From positions 5,456,001 to 5,520,000 of the forward strand of contig JAUKUA010000004.1 in assembly GCA_030549175.1 (NCBI GenBank): 64,000 bases of DNA, given 5' to 3'. Made by a program: the position numbers and the translations under genes. Below the pieces are notes generated by a model. That model saw nothing but the letters and a program-made list of their open reading frames with translations. It had not been told where the DNA came from and ran no database searches. The DNA is from Lasiosphaeris hirsuta (lineage: Eukaryota > Ascomycota > Sordariomycetes > Sordariales > Lasiosphaeriaceae). How positions within the stretch are numbered: the stretch's first letter is position 1; each line of letters begins with the position of its first letter. Positions 1 to 10,311 of the stretch are shown piece by piece.

Positions 1-125
1 GTGGTTAAGGCAGAGGGGGAGATGCCCACGCAGGACGGGCCTTTGTGTCGGATTGGGGGGGTGTAGGTGTTGTGGGAGGGACGGTGTGTTTTTGTGGTTC
101 TCCTGGGAGGGTTGGTTTTCAATGA

Positions 126-1577
126 TCACGGCTCCTCTACCTCAGACGGTGACTCGGAAGGAGTATCCAACAGGCCCGTCACAAGACTCTGAATGGCATC
201 ATCTTGAGGTAGCTCTGCCTGGATAAAATGCAGAACTCTGTCCGCCGACCCCTTCAGATACCAGTAGCAATCCTCCGCTCTTGCGACCAGTAGCCCCCAA
301 TGCGCAAATATCACCAGTGCGGCAGGGTTTCCACGCAATACCATCTGCTTATAAACAGCGGATACGGAATACAACCACCGCTCCATGCCCTCCCACACTG
401 CCCACAACTCATCCAATGCATAACTGGTAGAGCAGCATTCAACGAGCACATCAAGTGCAGAAACAGTGGTGAAGAATTCCGACGCACTGTCTGGCTTGGG
501 CAGCGCTTCGGCCATCCGAAACGGGAGAAGTCGCAGGAGTTTCAGCAGATTTGGAGACGGCGAGGTGCCGGGGACAGTTGACGTCACATCTAAAGCTCTG
601 TTTGCTGCCGGTTCCAAGGTCTCTGCAGATGCGTCGTTGCTCCCAGCTACGAAATGCAGGGCAAAGTCTGGATTTGTGCAACCTTGAATGGCCATGATGA
701 ACGAGGTTGGTGAGAATGGAAGCGAGTCCACTGGTGGAGCTTCAGATGCATGTGCCCATTGGTAGCATTGTTGGATGCAGGATATTTGTGCAGCCTCCTT
801 TGCTCCATCGATATCAGTAACCTGGGGGTCGGTGTTCAAAGCGGCCCAGGTAGCAAGGAATTCTTGTCGAAAACGTGCGGACCGCCCCTCGTGGGTCTGC
901 TTAGTTGCCTCGTTGTCTGAGAGTGCGACAAGATGACTTGCCGAGACAGCCAGGAGACCACACATGAGCCACGGCAACTCGAGTGCTTTGGCCACTACGT
1001 CGGCCTGCCAGTAGCCGGGTGACATCTCCTTTCCAACAGCGAGTGTAGCGGCTGTGACTGATGTAAAGTGGTAAAAGTATTTGAGAGTCTGCCAATCCAA
1101 GTTGAAAGTCCGGGTGCTCTCCGGGGCTGCGTCGATTATCGTCTCAGGAGCCTGCACTTGGAAATACCTGACCTTTGTCCCACGAAAGAAGGTCTGCAGA
1201 GACACGGCGGTAGCAAAGTCCTCCGGCGGCTCGCGAAAACCATGGCTCTCGCTCCAGTGGCGTCTCATCCGCTTGACGCTGGCCCAGAGACTCCCGCAGC
1301 CTGTCGACGAGCACCGGTAGCCCGACATGACTGGGAGCCCGCGGATCGGCGGGGAGACCGCGGGTGGGGGCTGCACATCATCTGGCTTGACGAGTCGGAG
1401 CTGTGCAAAAGACGAAAGCAGCCGTTGTCGTTCTCCGCGGTAGATCTTGTGCCGGAGCAGGTGGCTTCCCAACGCCGCTTTTTGGATGGCGTATTTGCAC
1501 TCGCGGCAGATCAATACGCAGTGCTGCGCGTTGTACTCGAGGAGGCTGGGACGTGCAGCCCGAGGTGCGATGGGCAT
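126..1577 (-). CDS. OrsD-type zinc finger / Upc2-like transcription regulator
   Basis: A single 483-codon reading frame. The N-terminus holds two C2H2-like fingers: C24-x2-C27-x11-H39-x3-H43 and C89-x4-C94-x12-H107-x4-H112. This arrangement resembles the DUF3505 (OrsD-like) domain found in fungal secondary-metabolite clusters. From about residue 165 the protein has the helical pattern of the fungal-specific regulator domain of Upc2-type factors (FTSVTAATLA, then LLAVSASHLVAL). I see no Zn2Cys6 cluster, so DNA binding would rest on the C2H2 fingers. It lies at the edge of the polyketide cluster and is divergent from the trans-enoyl reductase. A pathway-specific regulator role is inferred from family and position. 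No intron is needed. Confidence 0.75.
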   Translation of the reverse strand: MPIAPRAARPSLLEYNAQHCVLICRECKYAIQKAALGSHLLRHKIYRGERQRLLSSFAQLRLVKPDDVQPPPAVSPPIRGLPVMSGYRCSSTGCGSLWASVKRMRRHWSESHGFREPPEDFATAVSLQTFFRGTKVRYFQVQAPETIIDAAPESTRTFNLDWQTLKYFYHFTSVTAATLAVGKEMSPGYWQADVVAKALELPWLMCGLLAVSASHLVALSDNEATKQTHEGRSARFRQEFLATWAALNTDPQVTDIDGAKEAAQISCIQQCYQWAHASEAPPVDSLPFSPTSFIMAIQGCTNPDFALHFVAGSNDASAETLEPAANRALDVTSTVPGTSPSPNLLKLLRLLPFRMAEALPKPDSASEFFTTVSALDVLVECCSTSYALDELWAVWEGMERWLYSVSAVYKQMVLRGNPAALVIFAHWGLLVARAEDCYWYLKGSADRVLHFIQAELPQDDAIQSLVTGLLDTPSESPSEVEEP

Positions 1578-2665
1578 GTTGAGCGTGATGATCGGTTTTT
1601 GATCAGATCAACAAGCAGAAAAAGCTGCGTGGATCTGGGGTAATGTGGAAAAGACGAGAGAGGGGCCTGGAATGGGTTAGCTAGCTGTCTGATGAGCCTG
1701 GGCCACCTGTGGGCGACTGCCATTGGAACAATCTGGTGTCGGGGTTCGGTTATAGCACCCCTGAATTCCCCGAACCTTGCCCCTGCTGAGGAGAAACATT
1801 TGAACTTTGTTCGGGCCTAGCACATACCTTTACGCTGCATGGCCACGCACCCAACTTTGTTGCACTTCATTAAGCTCACTCACACGTAAATCCCTCCATA
1901 ACCCTCAAGTCACGCGGTATTATCAATTTGTCTCCAACTCGCGTGCTTAACTCTCTCTAACCCTAACCCTCAGCATAGACATGTCGCCATCATAGCTTGA
2001 AACTCACGCCAAATTCCAGTATTTTTCGCACTAATTTCAGAGACACTTACACTGGAAAGTCTCTATATAGAGCTTGTAAATATCCAGTCTAGTCAACTGC
2101 TTTCTCGGTGTGAATCGGGATAGGCTTCTTCAACCTTGAGACTTGAAGTCTTTACGCCAAGAACCGGCCGGCCGGCCTCGCCCGCTAATCAACTTGTTCC
2201 CGGCGTTTGGGCCGCTAGTGGGCAGCCAAAGCCCTCCTTGACTGCTTTGAGAGCAAGATTTGGGAGGCGCAGTACCCGGAATGCTTGTTAATTGTGGGGT
2301 GAGCTAGGCTGGATTAGGTCAGTGGCCGTTTGAGTTGGGGAACCGCACATGGTGTTCGGGAACAGCACGTGGGATTTAGGAACGGCATGGGGGCTTCTGT
2401 GCTGACATTTGGAGCAGAGACCACCCTCACCCCCTTTGTCAGTCAGCTTCGTCATTGACTCGTAGCTACGGGGAGTAGACTCGGTGAATTACATGGTCGG
2501 GAGTGGTATTGGTGAAGGAAAGTTGGATATAAACCATGGATCAACAGCTTGACTTCCAATTGTGTTCCCCAGCTCATCAGTTCTCTCACAATCAACCCCA
2601 CCATCAGACGGTAATCCCAATCTACATCCTCAACTTTCAGCTTTCTTGCTACGATAGAACCAATC
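1578..2665. promoter_or_regulatory. Divergent intergenic region, regulator / trans-ER
   Basis: About 1.1 kb without a convincing gene. It must hold the promoters of both divergent neighbours. Two CCCTAA telomere-like units sit near 1958-1970, too few to be a telomere. A CCGGCCGGCCGG-type palindromic stretch lies near 2163-2176. I could not identify a cluster-specific operator. Confidence 0.4.
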
Positions 2666-3765
2666 ATGGCCCCTATCAACCAGGCAGCATGGCTTCACAA
2701 GGCTGGCACCGAGCTCCAAGTTGGGGACGCACCTTTGCCAACCGCCGGCCCCGACGAGATTGTGATTCGAAACGCAGCTATTGCCATCAACCCCGTGGAC
2801 TGCCACATGCAGAAAGCCGGCGTCTTCGTCCAGCAATGGCCCGCCATCTTCGGCTGTGATGTGGCCGGCATTGTCTACGAAGTCGGGTCCAACATCACCC
2901 GTTTCAACGTTGGAGACCACGTTATTGGGTAAGTCGCACCCGCTCCCCACAACACACACTCTTCCTCAAACTAACACTTTGCAGCCACACAATCAACCTA
3001 ATCAGCGGCCGACCCAAGGACGGAGCCTTCGCGCTCTTCACCACCGTCCCAGCCAACAAGGCCGCCATCCTGCCGGCCACCATCTCCTTCACCGACGGCG
3101 TAGTGGTGCCCTTTGCCCTGGAAGCCGCCATCTGCGCGCTCTCGGTCACGGAGCCCGGCACCGCCCTGCCCGGCGTGTCGACGCCCGCCCTCGGCCTGCC
3201 GTATCCCTCGCTCGAGCCCGTGCCCAGCGGCAAGGTCATCGTCGTGAACGGGGCGTCGTCATCGGTAGGGTCCATGGTCACGCAGCTGGCGACGGCGGGT
3301 GGGATCATGGTCATTGGGGTGACCAGTGCGCGGAATGCGGAGCTGGCTCGCACCTGTGGTGCGGCTGAGGTTTTTGACTACCGCGACTCGTCTTTTGTGG
3401 AGAAGGTGGTCAAGGCCGTGGTGAATTCGAAGCTCGAGTTTGTCGGGGTTGTTGACTCTGTTTCGACCGGCGAGACCTACCCCAATGATCTCCTAATTCT
3501 CAAGAAGCTTAGCGGTGGTCATCTCTCTTGCACCCATCCTCCCCCGACAGAGGTGCCCGAGAATGTCAAGGCCGGCATGATTTTTGCCGTCAACGATGTA
3601 GCCACGCCTGTGTGGGAGGACTATGTCACTAAGGCGCTACAGGCAGGGAAGCTCAAGTGCCTTCCACCGCCGACGGTTATTGGCAGGGGTTTGGAATACA
3701 TCCATGGGGCTCTGGAAAAGTGTGAGGCGGGTGTCAGTGCTGCCAAGCTTGTTGTTGAAGTCTGA
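2666..3765 (+). CDS. Trans-acting enoyl reductase (LovC/ToxD-type MDR)
   Basis: Two exons, 2666-2928 and 2985-3765, around a 56-bp intron (GTAAGT...GCAG) give 347 aa. The start ATG has a good Kozak context (caatcATGG). The N-terminal half is a GroES-like fold (INPVDCHMQ, FGCDVAGIV). The C-terminal half is a Rossmann domain with the nucleotide motif VVNGASSSVGSMV. Length and motifs fit the medium-chain enoyl reductases that act in trans on HR-PKS, such as LovC. Known members reduce the alpha-beta double bond of ACP-bound enoyl intermediates with NADPH. The partner is presumably the PKS at 12046, which also has its own ER domain. A separate tailoring reductase role is possible. Confidence 0.88.
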
Positions 3766-4142
3766 GCGCTCCTGGTTATCTATTCTATTAAAAACTAACC
3801 TGACCATGTGACAACCAGAGCGGTGGTTTCCCTGGCGGTTTGACCTGTTGGAGGGCAGAGTCGTAACTGGTTGCATATTCTTGTTCTCGCTGGTGCTCTC
3901 GTCAGGCTGGATGGGTTATTGACGGTTGCGAGGCGATGGCAGGACAAAGGTGGGATGCGGTGGTGAAGGGGATTCTTAGAAGAGGAAACCCGTACCGAAA
4001 GCGTCAAAGTAACCTCCTGTCTATTCTCTAGTCTACTGCTACGTTGTCCTGTCGCCTCAGCTTCCGCCTGAATAGGCCTGACTACCTAGATCCTCCATGT
4101 GGCCAGTCGTTGTTGAATGCCACGTCCAGAGCGAGTTCAAGA
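3766..4142. other. Short intergenic stretch
   Basis: About 380 bp between the convergent trans-ER and peptidase pseudogene. It presumably carries both 3' ends. I see no gene or repeat. Confidence 0.5.
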
Positions 4143-5873
4143 TCAAGCATCTCTGCCCTCCAGGCCGACCACCATTGTCGAAATGCTAGGTCCCGACGAC
4201 ATAGCCAGAGGGTACAGCGCGACAGGGATATCACCTGCTAGCTTTTGGATCTCGTTTTGCATCTCATCTAGCAATACCTTGATTGGTGTGATATAGGTGA
4301 CTCCACAGAGATCGAGTGTCCATCGCTCCGGAGGGTTCACCAAATACACCAGAGGCGTATCATTATTGGCAGTTTTGCTGCCCGGTTTAAGGCCGCCCCA
4401 AAGCATACCAACCATACGTCCCTCTGCGTTGCGGACGACGGCTCCCGAGTCGCCGTAGCTGGAAAACGGAGCATCCTGAGAGTGGCTAAGGATAAACAAC
4501 TCTCGAGATTCGATAGGAACAGCTTTTCCGTTGGGAAGTTCGACCAACATGCGAATGGTAGCGAAACCAGCTGCCTTTCCTAGAGTAGTGCCGGTAGCGG
4601 CAGCGGTTTTGACAACCAATGTCTCCGCTTCAGCTTCTTCGAAAAGGCGTGCGTTCGCAAAAACGGCCTTGATCGCTGAGAGGCAAGGATCCTTGGCCTT
4701 GTTAGCGCTGGGGTGAGACCACAAATGAGGGAAACAAGGGACAACTACTTACGTTTGTCATAGCCTCAAGCTCCGGGACACGAGCAGGATCTACCAAGAT
4801 CAATGCGAAATCAAGAGCATGGGAGCCTTCCTTCGAGGTTTTAGTTAGCCCTGACGTCAAAACAACATCGCCAAGTGTGCAATTGTATGAGCGCGCGCGG
4901 CTAAGAGCTAGATGCGCCGGGGCGGGGGCGGTGCGCCACTGCTGAATAGCCTGCTGGAACGACGCGGCCTGAGGAAGACTTGCAAGGGCGGCTTCCGTTT
5001 CGATCTCAGTAATCGATCAGTCTCGAATGACGGGTGCTGGAGATTGAACTGTGATGCCTGGGCAAACAAGAGGCTCGATATCATCTGCGCTGAGTGTTAG
5101 ACAGAAAAAATATGGAAGGGAGGGGGACTGGTACCAGTAACGACGTGATGGCACGTTACGGCTAGGTACTCACTGGTGTAATCTGGAGCCTCTAGCTTGG
5201 CCTAAAAGCCCAGGCTTCCAAACTTGGCCAAGGAGATGGGCCCAACGCTCGCACCGAGGCGAGGCCGATCGGGAAAGACGGATGCGGCGAGTTCGTCAAT
5301 TTGGCGGTGGACCAGGTTACCCGTGACAACCTCGACGGCAAGGACCGGATCAATACCAAGGCTATTGTTTGACGGGAGGGTTAGCGGACAGGTACCAAGG
5401 TGAAGGGGATTTAAGATAACCTACCCCTGCTGGATCTCGACAATCTGTTTGACCATAATCTTGGCTCTGGCGACCGAAGCGCCTTCAGGTCGCAGCACGA
5501 CGACGACGTTAGGTTTGGGCTCCTGGCTACCGACGGCGACGCCGAGAACTGAGATCTGAACCCAGTCGTGGCGAGCCTGGTTCAGCAGCTGACGGACGGA
5601 CTCATGCAGGCTATCGATGAGCTGATCACTAGACCCGCAGCCCGGAGCGAATGTGCACATTGAGAGCGGAGCGAGGGTACGGTGCCCCTCGAAAGTAGAG
5701 GAAAATCCAAAAGCACCAAATAGCTGAGCAGGCCAGCGCGCAAGGAAGCCATCTCCAGCAGTGCCCTCTTCAATAAGAACAGCATCGATGTGTTAGCCGT
5801 CCATTGTGCTAGGTTTCTGCAATGGGTACAGAATCTGCGCTGCAGGTTGAGCAAGAGTTGGAAGAGCCGCCAT
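4143..5873 (-). pseudogene. Broken trypsin-like serine peptidase
   Basis: Read from an ATG at 5873 downwards, the reading shows a chymotrypsin-like protein with all three catalytic landmarks: His in LAVTCHHVV (about 5140-5165), Asp in HALDFALILVD (about 4800-4830) and Ser in YGDSGAVV (about 4440-4460). A clean intron (GTAGGT...AATAG, about 5365-5425) joins IVEIQQ to LGIDPVLAVE. Three in-frame stops interrupt it: TAA at 5793-5795, TAG at 5202-5204 and TGA at 5017-5019. None falls in an obvious intron. Further splice joins near 5140-5090 and 4755-4700 are likely but uncertain. The family is common in ascomycetes, often as N-terminal proteases of larger immune-type proteins. I infer a recently inactivated gene. 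Confidence 0.7.
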
Positions 5874-6458
5874 TTTGAGTTATCCTCGGCGAATAGTGAT
5901 TGGCGAGTGTGTGGTCCGAGCGTTTCGGAGCTGGCTGGCAAATTATTTTTTGCACTTAGGGCTGACAAGTGGCAACTGGGAAATATCAGACGGCACCACC
6001 TAAACCCCACCTAAACCCCACCTGACAGCTCGAATTTTTTTTTTTTCACATTTCCTGTCAATTCTTGGACAACTGTGCACAGATACGTGAGTGTCTTGTC
6101 TCCATATCAAGGATCTACCTTAGTTCCTAATGTACCAAATTGATTCCAGGCCTTTCAGCTTTCGACATCCCTCGCCCTCATCCCAATTTAGCTTACAATA
6201 CCATTAATACCCCTTGATCTGTGTATAAAGGCCTCCAAGCTCACAGTTCAATCCGATCAACTGCGGAAAGCAACAGTCGCACTTTCTAAGGCGACCAAGT
6301 TATTAGGGTTTCTGGCACGCCGAAAACCAGCTACACGAACTCATCATCCCTACCCTATCAAGCTTACGTAGCTTCACCTTATCTATTCGTATCCCAAGAA
6401 AATCCGCGTTGAAAGGGAAACAGCTAAAGTGGGCTGTCTAGGGCCGGGTATACGGTAC
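5874..6458. other. Intergenic region
   Basis: About 580 bp between the peptidase pseudogene start and the acyltransferase stop. It has the 11-bp tandem repeat, a poly-T run near 6038 and AT-rich sequence. No coding signal was seen. Confidence 0.5.
5995..6022. repeat. Short tandem repeat (cccacctaaac)
   Basis: Two and a half copies of an 11-bp unit (ccacctaaacc) lie just upstream of the peptidase pseudogene start. Confidence 0.7.
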
Positions 6459-7919
6459 CTACTTCCCGCCCTCAACCTCGTATCCCCTAAACTCAAAAAA
6501 CCGCCCCAACTCTTCATCCGCGAGCACCCCCTCCACCGCGTCCGTCTCCACCGTCACCACAAACTCACACCCCTGCCCCTCCCCTCTCCTCGGCGGATAA
6601 ATCAACACCAAACCCTCCGTCACCGCATCGAAAAAGTGCCGGAACGCCGTTACCGACGCGCCGAACCCAAAGTCGGCCGCACAGATGTCCGTCTGGCGCC
6701 AGTCGGTTGTCGCCAGCGTCAGCGGCGGGAATGAGTTGACGCGCGTGAACAGGCACGTCTTGTCCCGCACAGGCGCCAGCATGGCCAGCGCCTGGTCCAG
6801 CGCCGACTGGTCCATGCTGTTGCTCATGGCGCGGATCTTGGCCGCCAGGATCGAGAGCGGTGTCGCCTCGGCCGACGACGTGATCTGCTGAACAGTTAGC
6901 GGCGGCAGGTAGCTCGCCGAGGCGGCGGCCCAGAAGAGGTTGCGCTGCTGGCGCTCGGCGACGGGCGGGTCTGTGCGGGGGCGCATATTGACCGCCTCGA
7001 GGAGGAGGGGCGTCTCTTCGGGGGACGACTCGTACAGGGCGGCGCGGTGCCGGGTCAAGACGCGCCAGAGAAGGGCGCTGAAGGCGTCGTAGGTCGAGAT
7101 CCAGGGGACCGCCCCTTCTTCTCTCCCGGCCGCGGGGGTGGCAAGCTTCTTGAGCTCCGCAGCCTTTGCAGGCGGGAGGTGGAAGAGGAGCGAAGCGTGC
7201 TCGCGGAGCGAGGGGTGGCGCTCTGGCGGCGTCGGGCCGTCGATCTTGGAGCTTGGGGGAAAGCCGACGGCAGTAAAGCGGGTGGCGTCTAGGTTGGCCG
7301 GATCCCAGGCAGGCGGCTTTGTCTTGTGCACGGCAGCGTAACAGTTCTCGGCCAGCTGGTGGACGAAATTGGCCCAGCCCATGACGTCGTTGGCGTAGTG
7401 GTGTGAGTTGGTGACAAAGATGAGACCTGCGCCCGGAATGAAATTGGCCTGGAAGGCCGAGATGACAGGACTCGCGCTGGGTAGGCATTCGGCCTTCTCC
7501 CCGTAGCTCATGCCTTCGACGACGAAGCGGGTTATGTCGCCGAGCCGAGACGTGGCGAAATGGGCGGCCTCGATGTCGGGCATGGACGGAACGCTGTCAC
7601 TTGTGTCGAAGTACTTGACGACGAACTTGACGGTCGTGTCGCGGTTCTTGACGAACGAATGGTCGTCGTCGTCCTGGTTCTTCTCAATGGTGCCGACGAG
7701 CTGGCGGCACTGGCCTAGGGTCCGCTCTAGGCCCGCCTTTAGCGCCTCGACGGCCTTGACCTTTTCTTCTTCGCTGTCATCCTTTAGACGGAAGAATATG
7801 GCGTAGCTGTTATAGGTACAGGCGGCGAGATAGTCGAGACTGGAGAAGCGGAGCCTCTCCTCCTCGGGGTCTTTCTCCGAGCCCAAAGGGCGGAGTTGGT
7901 ATTCCACCGACCTTGGCAT
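6459..7919 (-). CDS. BAHD-type acyltransferase (trichothecene 3-O-acetyltransferase-like)
   Basis: A 486-aa protein from an ATG at 7919. The BAHD catalytic motif HHxxxD is at residues 173-178 (HHYAND). The C-terminal structural motif is DFGFG (the family norm is DFGWG). Enzymes of this family transfer acyl groups from CoA donors to hydroxyls or amines of natural products. Next to an HR-PKS it probably acylates the polyketide or a partner alcohol. The frame stays open upstream to 8237. That extension contains no family sequence and would place a hydrophobic stretch before the conserved N-terminus (VEYQLRPLGS), so I prefer the internal start. No intron is needed. Confidence 0.85.
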   Translation of the reverse strand: MPRSVEYQLRPLGSEKDPEEERLRFSSLDYLAACTYNSYAIFFRLKDDSEEEKVKAVEALKAGLERTLGQCRQLVGTIEKNQDDDDHSFVKNRDTTVKFVVKYFDTSDSVPSMPDIEAAHFATSRLGDITRFVVEGMSYGEKAECLPSASPVISAFQANFIPGAGLIFVTNSHHYANDVMGWANFVHQLAENCYAAVHKTKPPAWDPANLDATRFTAVGFPPSSKIDGPTPPERHPSLREHASLLFHLPPAKAAELKKLATPAAGREEGAVPWISTYDAFSALLWRVLTRHRAALYESSPEETPLLLEAVNMRPRTDPPVAERQQRNLFWAAASASYLPPLTVQQITSSAEATPLSILAAKIRAMSNSMDQSALDQALAMLAPVRDKTCLFTRVNSFPPLTLATTDWRQTDICAADFGFGASVTAFRHFFDAVTEGLVLIYPPRRGEGQGCEFVVTVETDAVEGVLADEELGRFFEFRGYEVEGGK

Positions 7920-8860
7920 AGTTGAGAGGGAGGAACTACAGAGCTCCAGGAAAGCGAGAATGACGAGGAGTGACAATGGTCTCTTGGGAGAGCAGCCAAG
8001 ATGCACCAGCCGCCTGTGCATAATATAAACCTCTGTTGGCTCTCCATCCTCCCCCCCCTTCCCCAACCCCTCCCCAACAGCAGTCGGGGAAGATTCCGAA
8101 TGCAACGTATCGGACTGCATCCTCTGTGGCGCATATGGCGGGATTTCGCGGTAATGGGCCCATTTGCACTCATACAGAATTATTCCCGACGTATACCTGG
8201 TCAATAGAACTTGCCCGGGGGCGGCACAGCGTTGCATCGTCTACCAGCATGGTCCCACTAATCAGAAGGGAGCGAGGATGCAGATCGCCTCATCCCTAAT
8301 CGACGAGCCGTACCGAAACACCTTTCCAGGGTTTAAAAGTTGCATCATAATCCCGGTCCGGGACGGGGTTTCTTTCGCCGCCCTGGATTAAACCCCTGAT
8401 GATCGCTGCCGTTTATGCTTACCGCTTCTCCGAGCTCAGTTGAATCAATTACGGAAAGAGACCTGTCAGCCTGAGCAAGATAGGGAACGGTGCGATACAG
8501 GAGGTGGGTTGACCCGTTGCAGAAGACACCAACGAGTTATTCTTTCGTCTGCTCAAAAAAATCAAAGCAAAACGCTATTCTATCTTGTTAAGCGCAAAGG
8601 AATTTGCAAAAGGACACAGCTAATAGTTACAGAGTGCATGGGTTGCCGATTAGGTACTTGTATCGCGGACATCAAGATGACACAGGCTTAATAAGGTTGA
8701 TCACCAGTTTGCAGGTCGTGGCAGGAAGGCATGATTACACCCTGCTGTCATAGTGACCCCATCGGCGTTCCCCTTGTCCCTGCCATCCACGGCGTCGTCT
8801 GGCTCCCAAATCCCTCTGTTCCGGCCGAGTCATGGTGATATATTCACTGTTGACTGTCAC
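7920..8860. other. Intergenic region upstream of the acyltransferase
   Basis: About 940 bp that must hold the acyltransferase promoter and the 3' end of the next minus-strand gene. Open frames here are short and unconvincing. Confidence 0.45.
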
Positions 8861-10311
8861 CTACATCGTGCGCAATACTTGTTTCGTACCGCGCAGCTTG
8901 CCACCTCCGACCGCCTCGATAGCCTCCGTGTGCAACATCTCGGTCGAATCAGAATGAGCAGGTCCTAGGTTGTCCAGCAGGACGCCGCCATCGTCGATCT
9001 TGCGGTACCGGTCCGTGCTCGCGGTCAGAGGCGACGGCTTGGACATGCTGAGAGCCGAGGATCCGCCCGTTCCGTGGGTATTCTTGAACGTGGTAGCCCG
9101 CATGCCGAGTCGGGCCTTGATCTTGTGCAATACGCGCGTCTCCCTGAGGAGGCGGGGTGCCGAGGGCATGCAGCTGATGACGAAACCGCATGTCATCTCG
9201 GCGAAGGCCCAGAAGACAACCGGGCCAAGTGTATAGGTCGAATCGGCAGCATTGGCGTATGTCACGGTGACTTGGAGACGTAGGATGGCTGAGATGCAGG
9301 CGCTGAGGGCTTTGTGTCAGTTCCTGACTCAAAGAGATTAAGGTGACTGGTCCGGAGCATACAGAAGACCCAAGCTAAACACGACTGAGACGCCCAGCTT
9401 CTTCCTTAGTGACAACTGTAGGCCCCAGATAACCCTTTGCGGGAGAAAGACCATAATGACGTCGGTAGCAAGATGGATACAGGCCGAGGTCAAGTCCATG
9501 TTGTGCTTGTTAAAACACCTTCCTGCAACGGTGAAGTCGTAAATGGCTTTGTACGGGATACAAATGAGGTTGAGGGCAACCACAGCGGCGATGCCAAACA
9601 GGGCCTGGATGGCCATCAGAGTGTAGCACGTGTACCAGAAGTAGTTTCTCGTGCCTCGTGGGACAAACAGCTCTGTCCATTCGAGCAGGATGGCGACTTT
9701 GAGAAGAGGGAGGGTAACTGAATAGAAGACGCCGCCAACTGAGACGAACTAAAGAGGCAATTGTCAGCGCCTTCCCAACGGCAGAGGGGTGCGGGCGTCC
9801 AACCCGAGACGTACGTAACCGAGATCAATGAGCTTCCCAAGAATGACATCCCATTGATGGACAAAGTAGCCGATCAGATACAGTATTCGGTATGTGCAAT
9901 AGGCCCAGCCCAAGTAGCAACCCTGTGGATTGAATGGTCAGCTCAACAATGTTCTCGAGGGGCAGGTTTTGGTAGTGGGCGGACAAATGCACCGAGTATC
10001 AAACCTATAAGGCGGAAGCGGAACCTGTCAGCAAGTGGCCGGTCTCAACGAGCGGGCCGTGGGCAACATCGAATGCTTCAGTACATACATTCTATCACCC
10101 TAACTCTGCGCGACAGGATTGCCAAGTAGAATCGAAGCAAGATGCAAAGGGTCGACACAGCGATGCACACCGCCATCACTCCATGTGCTAGACCATTGTT
10201 GTTCGGAGGGTTGTCGAAATCAGGCGTGACCCCTTCGGGCGACGCCATCGCGGGCCCGGCGAGCAGCGCATCCTGAACCGCCTTGGGAAGATAGGGGAGC
10301 TGGTCAGCCAT
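8861..10311 (-). CDS. Rhodopsin-domain (PTH11-like) seven-helix membrane protein
   Basis: A multi-exon minus-strand gene. Exon 1 (from 10311; MADQLPYLPKAV, helix MAVCIAVSTLCILL) ends near 10093. A middle exon near 9935-9810 encodes GCYLGWAYCTYRILYL and FVHQWDVILGK. The next, after a TTTAG acceptor near 9750, encodes LLKVAILLEWTELFVPRGTR and several helices, down to about 9345. The last exon (about 9300-8861) holds the final helix and a polar cytoplasmic tail ending at the stop. The FVHQWD and KVAILLEW-(x)-FVPRG signatures are typical of the fungal rhodopsin-domain family. A helix between exon 1 and the GCYLGW exon is not placed securely. It may be a GPCR-like sensor or a transport-related membrane protein. 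Function in the cluster is unknown. Confidence 0.75.

Noticed and set aside
1957..1972. Telomere repeat CCCTAA
   Set aside because: Only two units inside the sequence; common by chance in promoters.
7920..8237. N-terminal extension of the acyltransferase
   Set aside because: Open frame, but the extra 106 residues lack family similarity. The conserved N-terminus starts right after the internal ATG at 7919.
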